A stretch of 64,000 nt of DNA from Actinomycetales bacterium Actino_02 (GCA_001603275.1 LUYM01000024.1:1-64000), one strand, 5' to 3'. Counted from the first letter of the stretch, positions 10,028-19,860 are shown. Numbers and translations are program-made. The notes: generated by a model from the sequence alone, not told the origin.

Positions 10028-10932
10028 GCGAGCCGAATCGCGGGCGGACCCCGGGGCGGCTGCCCTGGTTCGCCAGCCTGCCCGCCCTGGTGATCGGGGC
10101 CTTGTTCACCATTGGCCCGTTGGCGGTGATTGTGGCCTTCTCCTTCATGACTCGGCCGGCTCAGGGCGGCGGGGTGGTCTACCAGTTCACTACCGACGCC
10201 TACCGGACGTCCCTGTTCACCAAGTCCTTCAACGGCGATCTGGTGTTCAACTCCGCCTACCTCGAGGTGTTCTGGCGGTCGGTGGTGCAGGCCACGATCT
10301 CGACGGCGATCTGCTTCGTGCTGGCGTTTCCGCTCGCATTGTGGATCGCGACGCGGACGCCGCGGGTGCAGAACCTGCTGGTCTTGGCGGTGACGATCCC
10401 GTTCTGGACGAACCTGCTGGTGCGCACCTACGCCTGGATGCTGGTGCTGGCCAAGGATGGCGTGATCAATCAGGCGAGCCGGGCACTGGGCCTGGGCGAG
10501 CACGAGCTGCTGTATACCGACCTGGCCTCGCAGCTCGGCCTGATCTACACCTTCTTGCCGTTCATGGTGTTGCCGCTGTACTCGTCCTTGTCGGGCTTCG
10601 ACTTCCGGCTGGCCGAGGCGGGCTACGACCTGGGTGCCCACAAGTTCACCGTGCTGCGCCGGATCATCTTGCCGATGGCCAGGCCGGGAATCATCTCCGG
10701 CTCCCTGCTGGTGTTCATGCCGGCCCTGGGCTCCTATGTGCAGCCGGTGCTGCTCGGCGGCGGCAAGGTGCTGCTGATCGGCAACCTGATCGCCTCCCAG
10801 TTCGGCGACTCACGCAACTGGCCCTTCGGGGCCGCCCTCTCGGTGATCATCTTGGCCCTGCTCGGGCTCTGCCTCCTCGGGGTGGGGCTCTGGGCACGGC
10901 GCACGGGAACGAAGGTGAGCTTGTCGCTATGA
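10024..10932 (+). CDS. potB: Spermidine/putrescine-type ABC transporter permease 1
   Basis: 302 residues with about six membrane helices and the permease coupling loop EAGYDLGAHKFTVLRRIILP. Its start ATG overlaps the potA stop, and its stop overlaps the next start, so translational coupling is likely. PotB-type permeases pair with PotC to form the pore energised by PotA. Confidence 0.9.
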   Translation: MSEPNRGRTPGRLPWFASLPALVIGALFTIGPLAVIVAFSFMTRPAQGGGVVYQFTTDAYRTSLFTKSFNGDLVFNSAYLEVFWRSVVQATISTAICFVLAFPLALWIATRTPRVQNLLVLAVTIPFWTNLLVRTYAWMLVLAKDGVINQASRALGLGEHELLYTDLASQLGLIYTFLPFMVLPLYSSLSGFDFRLAEAGYDLGAHKFTVLRRIILPMARPGIISGSLLVFMPALGSYVQPVLLGGGKVLLIGNLIASQFGDSRNWPFGAALSVIILALLGLCLLGVGLWARRTGTKVSLSL

Positions 10933-11759
10933 GTGAACTGATCGTGGACGGACGCAAGCGCGTCCCACGCATTCTGGATATCCGCTCGTTCCCCGGTGTC
11001 GGCCCGGTGGCGGTGGCCGCTCTGGTCTTCTTGTACCTGCCGATGCTGGTGACCACGGTGTACGCCTTCAACGCCGGCGATCAGGCGCTGGTCTGGGAGG
11101 GCTTCTCCACCCAGTGGTTCGGCTATGTGCTGACCAACCACACCATCATCGACACCGCCATCACCTCGGTGCAGTTGGCGGTTGCCGCGACCGTGGCCGC
11201 GGTCGTGATGGCCTTGGCCTTCGCGCTCTCGGTGGACGGGCTTCGCCGGCGCGGCTCGGCGCTGGCGAATGCTCTGATGGCGGCACCGCTGATCATTCCT
11301 GAGGTGGTCCTCGCGGTGGCCACCTTGGCGTTCATCCGGATGATCGGACTCCAGCCGGGCTTCCTGTCGCTCTTCCTGGCCCACACCACCTTCTGCATCC
11401 CGTTCGCCCTGATGCCGATTCGATCGCGGCTGGATGCGATTGGGCGGGAGGTGTTCGAGGCCGGTGCCGACCTGGGCGCCACTGCCGCTCCGATGCTGTG
11501 GCGGATCACCCTTCCGCTGTTGGTCCCGGGGCTGGTGTCTGGAGCGCTGCTTAGCTTCGTGATCTCGATGGACGACTTCATCATCTCCAGCTTCCTGTCC
11601 TCGGCCGGCTCCACCACCTTGCCGGTCTATCTCTACGGCCTGATCCGGCGCGGTCCCTCGCCGGCAATCAATGTGGTCGCCCTGCTGCTACTCACCCTCG
11701 CTGTCGTTGTCACCTCTTTCACCTATCTGGCCCCGAAGAAGAAAAGGTCTGAATCATGA
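10929..11759 (+). CDS. potC: Spermidine/putrescine-type ABC transporter permease 2
   Basis: 276 residues from the ATG at 10929 that overlaps the potB stop; the longer open frame upstream is a shadow of potB. Six helices are visible, and the coupling loop EAGADLGATAAPMLWRITLP is intact. Its end overlaps the binding-protein start by four bases. Confidence 0.9.
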   Translation: MSELIVDGRKRVPRILDIRSFPGVGPVAVAALVFLYLPMLVTTVYAFNAGDQALVWEGFSTQWFGYVLTNHTIIDTAITSVQLAVAATVAAVVMALAFALSVDGLRRRGSALANALMAAPLIIPEVVLAVATLAFIRMIGLQPGFLSLFLAHTTFCIPFALMPIRSRLDAIGREVFEAGADLGATAAPMLWRITLPLLVPGLVSGALLSFVISMDDFIISSFLSSAGSTTLPVYLYGLIRRGPSPAINVVALLLLTLAVVVTSFTYLAPKKKRSES

Positions 11760-12880
11760 TGAGAACCAGTAAGCGGCTCGCCTCAGCGAGCCTGCTCACC
11801 GCTGCTGCACTCATGCTCACTGCCTGTGGCGGCGGGGTGAGCGACGCGCCCTCCAGCGCCGCCGCACCGTCGGCCACTGAGTCGTCCAGTGCGCCCGCAT
11901 TCACTCCCGCCACCAGCGGCGAGATGACCCTCTACACGTGGAGCGACTACTTCCCCGAGGATCTGGCCAAGAAGTTCACCGCCGATACCGGGATCAAGCT
12001 CACGGTCGACTACTACGACTCGAACGAGACTCTGGAGGCTAAGTTGCGCGCCTCGAACGGCGCCGGCTATGACGTCGTCGTCCCCAGTGACTACATGGTG
12101 CAGACCCTGGTGGCCGCCAATCTGCTGAAGGAGGTCGACGCGGCCAGCCTGCCGAACGGCAAGAACATCGAGGAGAGCTTCCTCAACCCGTACTTCGACC
12201 CAGGCCGCAAGTACTCGGTGCCTTACCTGTACGGCACCACCGGCTACATGTATGACACCGCCAAGACCAGCAAGGAAATGACCAGCTGGGCCGACTACTT
12301 CAACGCACCGGCAGAACTGGGCAAGGTGGGCACGATGAGCGACCAGACCGAGGTGGTCGGTGCCGCGCTGCGTGCGGTCGGAGGAGTCACCTGCTCCACC
12401 GATGCCACCCAGTTGCAGGCCGCCCAGGATCTGCTCAAGAAGTTCAAGTCCCGGGTGTCCACCATCAACTCCGACGGAATCATGGACCGGATGGTCAGCG
12501 GTGAGGAGTCGATCGCGATGATGTGGAACGGCGCCGCCATGCGGGCCCGGGCCAAGAAGTCCACCCTGAAGTACGTCTACCCGACCGAGGGAATGGCCTT
12601 GTGGCAGGACAACTTCACGGTTCCGGTCGGGGCCAGGAACGTCCCGCAGGCACTCACCTTCCTCAACTGGATGATGGATCCGGTGAACTCGGCCGCAGCA
12701 GCGAACTTCCAGCGCTACGGCTCGGGCATCTCCGTCGTGAACGATCTGCTGGATGCCGACATGAAGAGCGCTCCTGAGATCGTGATCCCGGACGGCTACA
12801 CCGGCGCCAAGCCGGTCGAGCCGTGCACCAACGAGCAGCTGACCAACTACACCCAGATCTGGGAATCCTTCAAGGGCTGA
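11756..12880 (+). CDS. potD: Spermidine/putrescine-type solute-binding lipoprotein
   Basis: 374 residues. The N-terminus is a lipoprotein signal with lipobox LTAC (Cys at about residue 24), followed by a Ser/Ala-rich linker and the mature start MTLYTWSDYFPEDLAKKF, typical of PotD/PotF. YDVVVPSDYMV and the late MMWNGAAM segment also match this family. It delivers the ligand to PotABC outside the membrane. The amidohydrolase 13 bases downstream may act on the imported compound or a related amide. Confidence 0.9.
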   Translation: MMRTSKRLASASLLTAAALMLTACGGGVSDAPSSAAAPSATESSSAPAFTPATSGEMTLYTWSDYFPEDLAKKFTADTGIKLTVDYYDSNETLEAKLRASNGAGYDVVVPSDYMVQTLVAANLLKEVDAASLPNGKNIEESFLNPYFDPGRKYSVPYLYGTTGYMYDTAKTSKEMTSWADYFNAPAELGKVGTMSDQTEVVGAALRAVGGVTCSTDATQLQAAQDLLKKFKSRVSTINSDGIMDRMVSGEESIAMMWNGAAMRARAKKSTLKYVYPTEGMALWQDNFTVPVGARNVPQALTFLNWMMDPVNSAAAANFQRYGSGISVVNDLLDADMKSAPEIVIPDGYTGAKPVEPCTNEQLTNYTQIWESFKG

Positions 12881-12893
12881 GGAGCTGCCACGA

Positions 12894-14498
12894 ATGACGA
12901 ATGACCTGCTGTTCACTGGCGGCGAGGTCTGGCTGGGTCCGGGCCGGCGTAGCACCGCTCTTGCGGTGTCCGCCGGCCGGATCTCGGCGATCGGCCCGGA
13001 CGCCGAAGCCGACGGAGCCACCACGGTCGTCGACCTGGCCGGCGGCCTGCTCCTTCCGGCCTTCTCCGACGGCCACTGCCACCCGACCCAGGCTGGGCTG
13101 GAGATGTTCGGGCCGGCGATCGCCGGCCTGACCTCGGTGGAGGCGATCCTGGCTGAGGTGGCCCGTTATGCCGCCGAGCATCCCGAGCTGGACTGGATCG
13201 TGGGCGGCACCTACGACCCGGCCCTGGTCGCCGGAGGTTCGTTCCATGCCGCCTGGCTGGACGAGATCGTCCCCGACCGTCCGGTGCTGTTGAAGGCGAC
13301 CGATCACCACACGATCTGGTGTAACTCGGCGGCCCTACGACTGGCCGGGGTGGACGCCGATACCCCCGATCCGGACACCGGGATGATCGACCGCTTCGAG
13401 GACGGGGCTCCGGTCGGGACGCTGCGCGAACCCTCGGCCTACCTGCTGGTCGAACAATTCGCCCCTGAGCCCTCGCTGGAAACCAAAGCCGAGGCGCTCA
13501 AGCTGGCTTGTCAGGCCCAGGCTGCGGTCGGACTGACCTGGATGCAGGACGCCTGGGTTGAGGAAGGTGGGCATCTGCCATACCTCGCCCTCGTCGATCG
13601 CGGTGAGCTGAGCATTCGGTCCAACCTCGGCTGGTTGCTGGTGCCGGAGCGCTGGCGCGACCAGCTGTCTGTGATCGTCGCGCAACGGGCCGAGGTGGAG
13701 GCAGCGGGTGCTCCGCAGCTGCTCACCGGGAACGCGGTGAAGTTCTTCGCCGATGGCGTCATCGAATCCGGGACCGCGGAGATGCTCGAGCCCTACGACG
13801 ACTCCCACCACCACGGGATGCCGGTGTGGGACCCCGACGAGCTGGCCGCTGCCGTGACCGCCATCGACGCTCTGGGCTTCCAGGCGCACCTCCATGCGAT
13901 CGGGGACGCGGCGGTCAAGCATTCACTGGACGCCATCGAGCAGGCGATCCGGACCAATCCGGAGTGGGATCGTCGTCCGGTGATTACGCATGTCCAGATC
14001 GCCGAGGCCGCCGACCTGCAGCGGTTCGCGGACCTCAACGTGACCGCGGCCATGCAGACCTACTGGGCGCAACGCGACCCGCTGATGGAGATGCTCACCG
14101 CGCCGCGGCTCGGGCCGGAACGCACCGATCGGCAGTACCAGGTCGCCACCATGGTCACGCTCGGCGTTCCGTTGTCGATCGCCAGCGACTGGCCGGTGTC
14201 GACGAACTCTCCGATCGAGGCAATCACCGTGGCGGCCACTCGGCAGACTCATGACGGGCTGCCCGAAGGTGGCTGGATGCCGGAAGAGCGCTTGCCGCTG
14301 GAGGAAGGGCTGCTGGCCGCAACGGCGGGTGGGGCCTATCAGGGCTTCACCGAGGGCTTCCGTGGACGCCTGGAGGTGGGCCTCTCTGCCGACCTGGTCT
14401 GGCTGGATCGCGACATCACGACCGGTGAGCCGATTCGAGCCCGGGAGGCGATCGTGAAGGGCACCTGGCTGGACGGCGTCCAGACTCACCAGGGATAG
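12894..14498 (+). CDS. Amidohydrolase family protein (YtcJ-like)
   Basis: 534 residues. The N-terminal beta-sandwich (LLFTGGEVWLG) precedes the metal motif FSDGHCHPTQAG, a later HLHAIGD, THVQIAEA and the C-terminal ASDWPVSTNSPIEA, as in the amidohydrolase-3 group that contains YtcJ and N-substituted formamide deformylase. It starts 13 bases after potD with GGAGCTGCC upstream, so it belongs to the transport operon. The substrate is unknown; an amide or carbamate of a polyamine-like ligand is an inference from context. Confidence 0.82.
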   Translation: MTNDLLFTGGEVWLGPGRRSTALAVSAGRISAIGPDAEADGATTVVDLAGGLLLPAFSDGHCHPTQAGLEMFGPAIAGLTSVEAILAEVARYAAEHPELDWIVGGTYDPALVAGGSFHAAWLDEIVPDRPVLLKATDHHTIWCNSAALRLAGVDADTPDPDTGMIDRFEDGAPVGTLREPSAYLLVEQFAPEPSLETKAEALKLACQAQAAVGLTWMQDAWVEEGGHLPYLALVDRGELSIRSNLGWLLVPERWRDQLSVIVAQRAEVEAAGAPQLLTGNAVKFFADGVIESGTAEMLEPYDDSHHHGMPVWDPDELAAAVTAIDALGFQAHLHAIGDAAVKHSLDAIEQAIRTNPEWDRRPVITHVQIAEAADLQRFADLNVTAAMQTYWAQRDPLMEMLTAPRLGPERTDRQYQVATMVTLGVPLSIASDWPVSTNSPIEAITVAATRQTHDGLPEGGWMPEERLPLEEGLLAATAGGAYQGFTEGFRGRLEVGLSADLVWLDRDITTGEPIRAREAIVKGTWLDGVQTHQG

Positions 14499-14518
14499 TC
14501 AGCCACGGCGCGCAGGCG

Positions 14519-15310
14519 CTAGACGGTGAGGACCGTGCCGTCAGGCAGCGCCTGCGCGCCGCACCGGGCGAGCTGATCGCGGAGTTCGGCCAATGGTGGG
14601 TTGTCGTGGCCGAGATGGATGGCCAAGACTTGAGTGGCGTCGTCCACCACTGCTCGTTCCCGCAGCGCGGTGACGGTCTGGGCGAAGCTGAGCAGGTGAT
14701 GATGATGATCGGTGCGGTCAGTGATGTCGCCGAAGGTTTCCTCCAGCAGCACCAGGTCCGCCCGGCGTCCAGCCAGAGCGTCCAGGGCGGACGCCGAGAG
14801 TGGACCGGTATCGGTGAGGTAGAGCAACGCTGAGCTGGCGTCGCTGATCCAGTAGCACAGCGCCTCCCCGAACGCGTAGTGGTTCGCGGCGATGGCGAGC
14901 ACCCGATAGCCGGCCAGTTCGACCTCGTCGCCGGCGGTGAGGACGTGCAGCCGGACCGCCTCCTGATCGGGGTCGAGCCACTTGCTGGTGATCGCGATCA
15001 CCGGTTCCGGGCCGGCGACCTCCAACGGGGAGGAGGTCACCCACCCTCGGTGCATCAGCAGGGACGGGTCGAGATGATCGTCATGGGCATGCCCGGCCAG
15101 GATCGCGGCCAGCCCGCTGAGGTCACGTCCATAGCGGCTCACCTGGCGGGTCGCCTCCGGCCCGGGGTCGATCAGCAATCGCCCGTCCACAAGCACCGAC
15201 GTCGGGGTGCGCAGCTCGCCTCGTTCGCGGTAGTCATCGCAGGTCCGGCAGCGGCAGAACACATTGGGGATGCCGTCGGCGGCCCCGGTGCCCAGCAGTA
15301 GCACTTCCAT
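14519..15310 (-). CDS. Metallo-beta-lactamase-fold hydrolase, PhnP-like
   Basis: 263 residues with a start in LLLGTGAADGIPN and a cysteine pair (CRCRTCDDY) as in PhnP and tRNase Z-like phosphodiesterases. Metal ligands are in GHAHDDHLD (HxHxDH), TDTGPLS and the late HLGHDN. PhnP-type enzymes cleave cyclic ribose phosphates, but no phn genes are nearby, so a generic phosphodiesterase is the safest reading. The gene converges with the amidohydrolase operon, with a 20-base gap. Confidence 0.8.
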   Translation of the reverse strand: MEVLLLGTGAADGIPNVFCRCRTCDDYRERGELRTPTSVLVDGRLLIDPGPEATRQVSRYGRDLSGLAAILAGHAHDDHLDPSLLMHRGWVTSSPLEVAGPEPVIAITSKWLDPDQEAVRLHVLTAGDEVELAGYRVLAIAANHYAFGEALCYWISDASSALLYLTDTGPLSASALDALAGRRADLVLLEETFGDITDRTDHHHHLLSFAQTVTALRERAVVDDATQVLAIHLGHDNPPLAELRDQLARCGAQALPDGTVLTV

Positions 15311-15548
15311 CTCAGCCTCCAGGATCGGGCCTTCAGGCTAGCCATCGCCGAGCCCATAGAGTGCCTCGACCGCTCGCCGAACGCGCCGGTGCGGCCCCGA
15401 ATGCACTCGGAGCCGCACCTCACGGAGAGGAAATGTGGGACTGTTCGATGGATTACCTCCTGCCAACCTGACTGCTTTCAGCTAAGCCCGGGACCCTGTG
15501 CGCTCGCCAAGCCCTCGATGTGAATCGGGAATGCCGTCGGCTCCGATA

Positions 15549-15566
15549 TTGTTGAAGCGTCAACAA
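15549..15566. promoter_or_regulatory. Palindromic operator at the dioxygenase start
   Basis: TTGTTGA-N4-TCAACAA is a perfect 7-base inverted repeat that ends at the ribosome site AAAGGAG, ten bases before the ATG. Its form and placement suit a MarR-type repressor site; no MarR gene is adjacent, so the regulator must be elsewhere. Confidence 0.6.
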
Positions 15567-15576
15567 AGGAGAAGCA

Positions 15577-16473
15577 ATGACGAGCACACTGTCCGCGGAT
15601 GCCAGACCGAGCCGGGTCGCCATCGACGTGGCCGATCTCGACGCGATGAGCGCCTTCTACTCCAACGTTCTTCTGCTGGACAAGCTCGACGAGCACGCCG
15701 GGCAGGTGTCGCTCGGCCGGGACGGACAGACCCTTGTCGAGCTTCGCCATCGTCCCGACCTGCCGCGGGGCGAGCGACGCAGCGCCGGGCTGTTCCACAC
15801 GGCACTGCTGCAGCCGGATCAGGCCAGCCTGGCCACGGTGCTGGCTTCGGTGGCCACGCATGCCCCGGATCTGTTCACCGGCAGCGCCGATCACTTGGTC
15901 TCGCAGGCGTTCTACCTCGATGATCCCGAGGGCAACGGCCTCGAACTGTACTTCGATCGCCCGCGTGAGGCGTGGTCGTGGATCGATGGGCGCGTGCAGA
16001 TGGACACGTTGTGGCTCGATCCGTCCGCCTTCTTGGCTGAGCACCTGCGCGATCAGGATCGTGAGTTCCTGGCGACCGCACCCGATCGCAGGGGCAGCCT
16101 GTCCGCGCAGACCGTGGTCGGCCACGTCCATCTGAAGGTCGGCAACACCGCGCAGGCCAAGGACTTCTACGTCGACACGCTCGGCTTCGATGTCACCGCG
16201 GAGATGTTCGGTGCCCTGTTCGTTTCGGCTGGTGGCTACCACCACCACCTGGCCATGAATACCTGGCAGAGCGCCGGGGTTGGCCTGCGCGCACCGGCAC
16301 TGGGTCTGGGCCGATTCGACCTAGTCGTGCCCACCGCAGACGAGGTCGAGCAGGTGGCCGGACGGCTGGCCGACCGCGGTCTGGCGGTCCGCCGAGATGC
16401 GGACCAGCACGGGCCGACGCTGGAAGTGCCGGACCCGTGGGGCAACCTGGTCCGGGTCGCCGTGGCGGCCTGA
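15577..16473 (+). CDS. VOC-family ring-cleaving dioxygenase-like protein
   Basis: 298 residues forming two vicinal-oxygen-chelate repeats: one from about residue 9 to 125 (ending GNGLELYFDRP) and one from about residue 175 to 295 (GHVHLKVGN, then VPDPWGNLVRV). The paired His and Glu metal ligands are plausible in both halves (FHTALL, ELYFD, GHVHLK). The layout is that of CatE-like catechol 2,3-dioxygenases, which often answer to quinone or phenol stress. Start ATG is behind AAAGGAG, directly after the palindrome at 15549. Confidence 0.82.
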   Translation: MTSTLSADARPSRVAIDVADLDAMSAFYSNVLLLDKLDEHAGQVSLGRDGQTLVELRHRPDLPRGERRSAGLFHTALLQPDQASLATVLASVATHAPDLFTGSADHLVSQAFYLDDPEGNGLELYFDRPREAWSWIDGRVQMDTLWLDPSAFLAEHLRDQDREFLATAPDRRGSLSAQTVVGHVHLKVGNTAQAKDFYVDTLGFDVTAEMFGALFVSAGGYHHHLAMNTWQSAGVGLRAPALGLGRFDLVVPTADEVEQVAGRLADRGLAVRRDADQHGPTLEVPDPWGNLVRVAVAA

Positions 16474-16474
16474 G

Positions 16475-17323
16475 CTAGAAGCCGGCCGCGGCCGCCAACC
16501 GGGCGGTGACCGCCGGATCGTGGGGGAGTGCGACCCCGTCCAGTTCGAGCAGCGGCAGGACCCCGCGAACGGCGGAGACCACCCAGGCGCCCTCACACGT
16601 GGCGAGGTCCTCGGCGCGGAACAACGCCCGCTGCACGCCGACGCCGGCCTCGGCTGCCTGATCGAGGATCGCCTCGATGGTCACCGAGGGGAGCACCCCG
16701 GTGCCTTCGATCGGAGTTGTCCAGAGTTGGTCGTCGGCGGCGATCAGCAGCCCGGTAGTCGGGCCCTCGAGCAGGAAGCCGTCGGAGGAGACGAACACCA
16801 CCTCGTCCACTCCGCGCCGGGCCGCCTCGCGCTTTGCGGCGACATTCACCGCGTACGACAGCGTCTTGACGCCGCCGAGCAGCCACGGCGCGTCGGTGAA
16901 GGCATCGCTGGCGTAGCCGCGGTTCAGGGTGATCGCCCGGACGCCCTGGCGCGCCTTCGTGGCGTCGGCGGCCACGGTGATGGTGAGCAACTCGGTCAGC
17001 GCGGCACCGCTACGTTCCGGTCCTCGAGTGCGCAGCAGCTTGAGGACGGCCTCCCCCGGGACATCCCAGGCCGCGACGGCCTGATCGATGAGCGCCTTCC
17101 ACGCGTCCAGATCGGGCGCGGGCAGTTCGAGCAAAGCCGACGAGCGAGCGAACCGGGCCAGATGTCGTTCGAGGTGGTCGACCCTCTTCGCACCGTCGGC
17201 GACCACCAGCCGAGCGGCGTCGAAGCAGCCATCGCCCCTGGTGAATCCCAGGTCGTCAGCGATCAGCAGTGGGGTATCGGCCGCCACGACGCCGCGCCCC
17301 AGCACGGCCACCAGTTGTTCCAT
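16475..17323 (-). CDS. pabC: Aminotransferase class IV, aminodeoxychorismate lyase-like
   Basis: 282 residues from the ATG at 17323, which has GGAGGTG upstream; the open frame continues upstream but that part is low-complexity. The fold-IV PLP lysine is in LGGVKTLSYAVN, the glutamate in FLLEGPTTGL, and the N-terminus has DDLGFTRGDGCFDAAR. These match 4-amino-4-deoxychorismate lyase, which makes p-aminobenzoate for folate; D-amino-acid or branched-chain transaminases share the fold and cannot be fully excluded. No pabAB is nearby. Confidence 0.75.
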   Translation of the reverse strand: MEQLVAVLGRGVVAADTPLLIADDLGFTRGDGCFDAARLVVADGAKRVDHLERHLARFARSSALLELPAPDLDAWKALIDQAVAAWDVPGEAVLKLLRTRGPERSGAALTELLTITVAADATKARQGVRAITLNRGYASDAFTDAPWLLGGVKTLSYAVNVAAKREAARRGVDEVVFVSSDGFLLEGPTTGLLIAADDQLWTTPIEGTGVLPSVTIEAILDQAAEAGVGVQRALFRAEDLATCEGAWVVSAVRGVLPLLELDGVALPHDPAVTARLAAAAGF

Positions 17324-17402
17324 CTGTGCACCTCCGTCGATAACGATATGGCCGGACGGAGGTGATGCCGACGGCCGCCGCCGGCTGGATCCTCGCCGTG
17401 GC

Positions 17403-18305
17403 TCAGCGGACACCCGCCCCAGCGCCGATCCGGTCGTGGTGATCCGTGCGACGCCGGTTCCGCTCCTCCTCGGGACTTCGCACAGCCTCGACCAGGATGG
17501 ACAGCCGGTTACGAGTCAGCCCGGGGTTGGCCGCCCAGAAAGCGTCCGGGACCCAGTCGGCCTCGATCACCTGCTGCGTGGCGCGCCAGCCGGCTGTGTG
17601 CAGCCAGTCGGACAGGACGTCAGGGTGCGGGGTGCAGTGCCAGGGTTCGGCCCCGCCAATGCTGCTGGCGATGGCGGCGGCGTAGCCCTGGGCAGCGGCG
17701 TCCCGGAGTTCGGCCGGGACGATGCTGTCGAAGGCCAAGCGTGAGCCGGCGGCCAGCGGGTTCAACCGTCCCAGGAGGGCTTGAAGGTCTGAATCGGTGA
17801 GGTACATCACCAGTCCGAGCGCGGCGACGAAGGCGGGCTTGTCGAGGTCGAGGCCGGCCTCGACAAGGGCCGGCACGAGGTCGTCTTCGGCCAGATCTGC
17901 GGGCACCGGATGTCCGCTGTCAGCCACGCCGGCTTGGGCGAACAGCTCGGTCCGCCAGGCGAGAACCTCCGGACGGTCGACGAGCCATACGCCGGTGTCG
18001 AATCCCCGATACAGCGAGGAGTCGAGCCCCGCACCCAGCAGCACGCACTGGTGCAGCCCGCTGGTTGCGAGGCTGGTGCGGGCGAAGCCGGCCCGGGTGG
18101 TGGTGGCGAGGCGGGCCGTGGCCATCACCGGATGGTCGGGCTGGCCCAGTTGGTAGTCCAGCGGGGACGGGCTGAACTGTGTGCAGAGGGCGCGGGCGTC
18201 CGGATCGAGGAGGAGATGTGGGGGCTGGTCAACCAGCTCGTGGGCGGCTCGGGCGGCCGCGGACAACAGTGCGGAGAGCGACGCTGCGCTATTCGGTTCA
18301 GTCAC
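17403..18305 (-). CDS. Class I SAM methyltransferase, leucine-carboxyl-methyltransferase (LCM) type
   Basis: 300 residues. QCVLLGAGLDSSLYR is the SAM-binding motif I of the LCM/PPM group, and ALGLVMYLTDSDLQALL is the usual later motif. Such proteins are abundant in Actinobacteria and commonly methylate polyketide or other secondary-metabolite carboxylates or hydroxyls. The substrate here is unknown. The C-terminus is unusually basic (EERNRRRTDHHDR). Confidence 0.8.
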   Translation of the reverse strand: MTEPNSAASLSALLSAAARAAHELVDQPPHLLLDPDARALCTQFSPSPLDYQLGQPDHPVMATARLATTTRAGFARTSLATSGLHQCVLLGAGLDSSLYRGFDTGVWLVDRPEVLAWRTELFAQAGVADSGHPVPADLAEDDLVPALVEAGLDLDKPAFVAALGLVMYLTDSDLQALLGRLNPLAAGSRLAFDSIVPAELRDAAAQGYAAAIASSIGGAEPWHCTPHPDVLSDWLHTAGWRATQQVIEADWVPDAFWAANPGLTRNRLSILVEAVRSPEEERNRRRTDHHDRIGAGAGVR

Positions 18306-18374
18306 TTCAATTAGCTATCACGGCGGTCAGCTAAGTCGAAATCGCCGGACGGCTCCGCGCCGACCCCACAACGC

Positions 18375-18410
18375 CAGTGGGGCTCCCGGCCGAAGCCGGG
18401 AGCCCCACTG
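18375..18410. terminator. Strong hairpin terminator downstream of glnA
   Basis: Two perfect 16-base arms with a CGAA tetraloop, 20 bases beyond the glnA stop. There is no long T-run, as is common in high-GC genomes. It lies downstream of glnA only; the methyltransferase gene starts beyond it on the same strand. Confidence 0.85.
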
Positions 18411-18429
18411 GGTAGAACTCAGTGACCGA

Positions 18430-19860
18430 TCAGAGGTCGTAGTACATCTCGAACTCGTGCGGGTGCGGACGAAGCCGGATGGCGTCGATGTCGGCGCGCT
18501 TCATCTCGATCCAGGTTGCGATCAGATCGGAGGTGAACACGTCGCCGGCCAGCAGGAAGTCGTGATCGGCTTCCAGCGCGTCCAGCACGTCGCCCAGGGA
18601 ACCCGGGACGGTGGGAACCAGAGCGTGCTCCTCCGGGGGCAGCTCGTAGAGGTCCTTGTCGACCGGGGCAATCGGCTCGATCTTGTTCTGGATGCCGTCG
18701 AGGCCGGCCAGCAGCATGGCCGGGAAGGCCAGGTACGGGTTGGACGACGGGTCGGGGCAGCGGAACTCGATGCGCTTGGCCTTCGGGTTCGAGCCGGTGA
18801 TCGGGATCCGGATGGAGGCCGAACGGTTGCGGCTGGAGTAGACCAGGTTCACCGGAGCCTCGAAGCCCGGCACCAGACGGTGGTAGGAGTTCACGGTCGG
18901 GTTGGTGAACGCCAGGACGGCCGGAGCGTGCTTCAGCAGACCACCGATGTACCAGCGGGCCAGGTCGGACAGGTTGGCGTAGCCGGCCTCGTCGAAGAAC
19001 AGCGGCTGGCCGCCCTTCCAGATCGACTGGTGCACGTGCATGCCCGAACCGTTGTCACCGAAGATCGGCTTCGGCATGAAGGTCGCGGTCTTGCCGGCGG
19101 CCCACGCGGTGTTCTTGACGATGTACTTGTACTTCATCAGGTTGTCGGCCGCGGTCAGCATGGTGTCGAACTTGGTGGCGATCTCGCTCTGGCCGGCGGT
19201 GCCCACCTCGTGGTGTGCACGCTCGATGGTCAGGCCGACACCCATCAGGTTGCGGACCATGTCGTCGCGCAGGTCGCCGAAGTGGTCGACCGGAGCGACC
19301 GGGAAGTAGCCGCCCTTGTACTTGACCTTGTAGCCACGGTTGCCGCGGCCGCTGCCGTCATCCTCGGAGCCGGTGTTCCAGGCGCCGGCCTCGGAGTCGA
19401 TGTAGTAGAAGGAGGCGTTCTGCTTGGTCTCGAAGCGAGCCGAGTCGAACACGTAGAACTCGGCCTCGGGGCCCATGAACGCGGTGTCGCCGACGCCGGT
19501 GGATGCGAGGTAGTTCTCAGCCTTGCGCGCGATGTTGCGCGGGTCGCGGCTGTAGGCCTCCTTGGTCAACGGGTCGTGGACGAAGAAGTTCAGGGCCAGG
19601 GTCTTCGACTTGCGGAACGGGTCCACGAAGGCGGTGGTGGGATCGGGCATCAGGGTCATGTCGGACTCGTGGATCTTCTGGAAGCCACGGATCGACGAAC
19701 CGTCGAAGGACAGGCCGTTCTCGAACACGTCAGCGTCGAAGAAAGCGGCGGGCACGGTGAAGTGCTGCATCACACCGGGAAGGTCGCAGAACCGGACGTC
19801 GACGGTCTCGACAGCCTCGTCCTTGATGTAGGCCAACAGGTCGTCGGCGCCTTGGAACAT
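18430..19860 (-). CDS. glnA: Glutamine synthetase type I
   Basis: 476 residues from the ATG at 19860, behind GGAGGAAAG; the 21-residue upstream extension of the frame is rejected. Core motifs are present: FDGSSIRGF, the Glu metal ligands in [37 protein letters not shown] and [10 protein letters not shown]. The adenylylation segment [11 protein letters not shown] retains its Tyr, in line with glnE in the same window. The enzyme makes glutamine from glutamate, ammonia and ATP. A GlnR-type box lies 73 bases upstream of the start, so nitrogen control is likely. Confidence 0.97.
   Translation of the reverse strand: MFQGADDLLAYIKDEAVETVDVRFCDLPGVMQHFTVPAAFFDADVFENGLSFDGSSIRGFQKIHESDMTLMPDPTTAFVDPFRKSKTLALNFFVHDPLTKEAYSRDPRNIARKAENYLASTGVGDTAFMGPEAEFYVFDSARFETKQNASFYYIDSEAGAWNTGSEDDGSGRGNRGYKVKYKGGYFPVAPVDHFGDLRDDMVRNLMGVGLTIERAHHEVGTAGQSEIATKFDTMLTAADNLMKYKYIVKNTAWAAGKTATFMPKPIFGDNGSGMHVHQSIWKGGQPLFFDEAGYANLSDLARWYIGGLLKHAPAVLAFTNPTVNSYHRLVPGFEAPVNLVYSSRNRSASIRIPITGSNPKAKRIEFRCPDPSSNPYLAFPAMLLAGLDGIQNKIEPIAPVDKDLYELPPEEHALVPTVPGSLGDVLDALEADHDFLLAGDVFTSDLIATWIEMKRADIDAIRLRPHPHEFEMYYDL

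Noticed and set aside
15389-15418. Hairpin GTGCGGC...GCCGCAC between the MBL and VOC genes
   Set aside because: It lies upstream of both divergent genes, has a mismatch and no T-run, so calling it a terminator or riboswitch is unsupported.
15435-15485. Short frame GTG...TAA of 16 codons behind GAGAGGAAAT
   Set aside because: Too short and without a recognisable pattern or context; could be chance in a 266-base divergent spacer.
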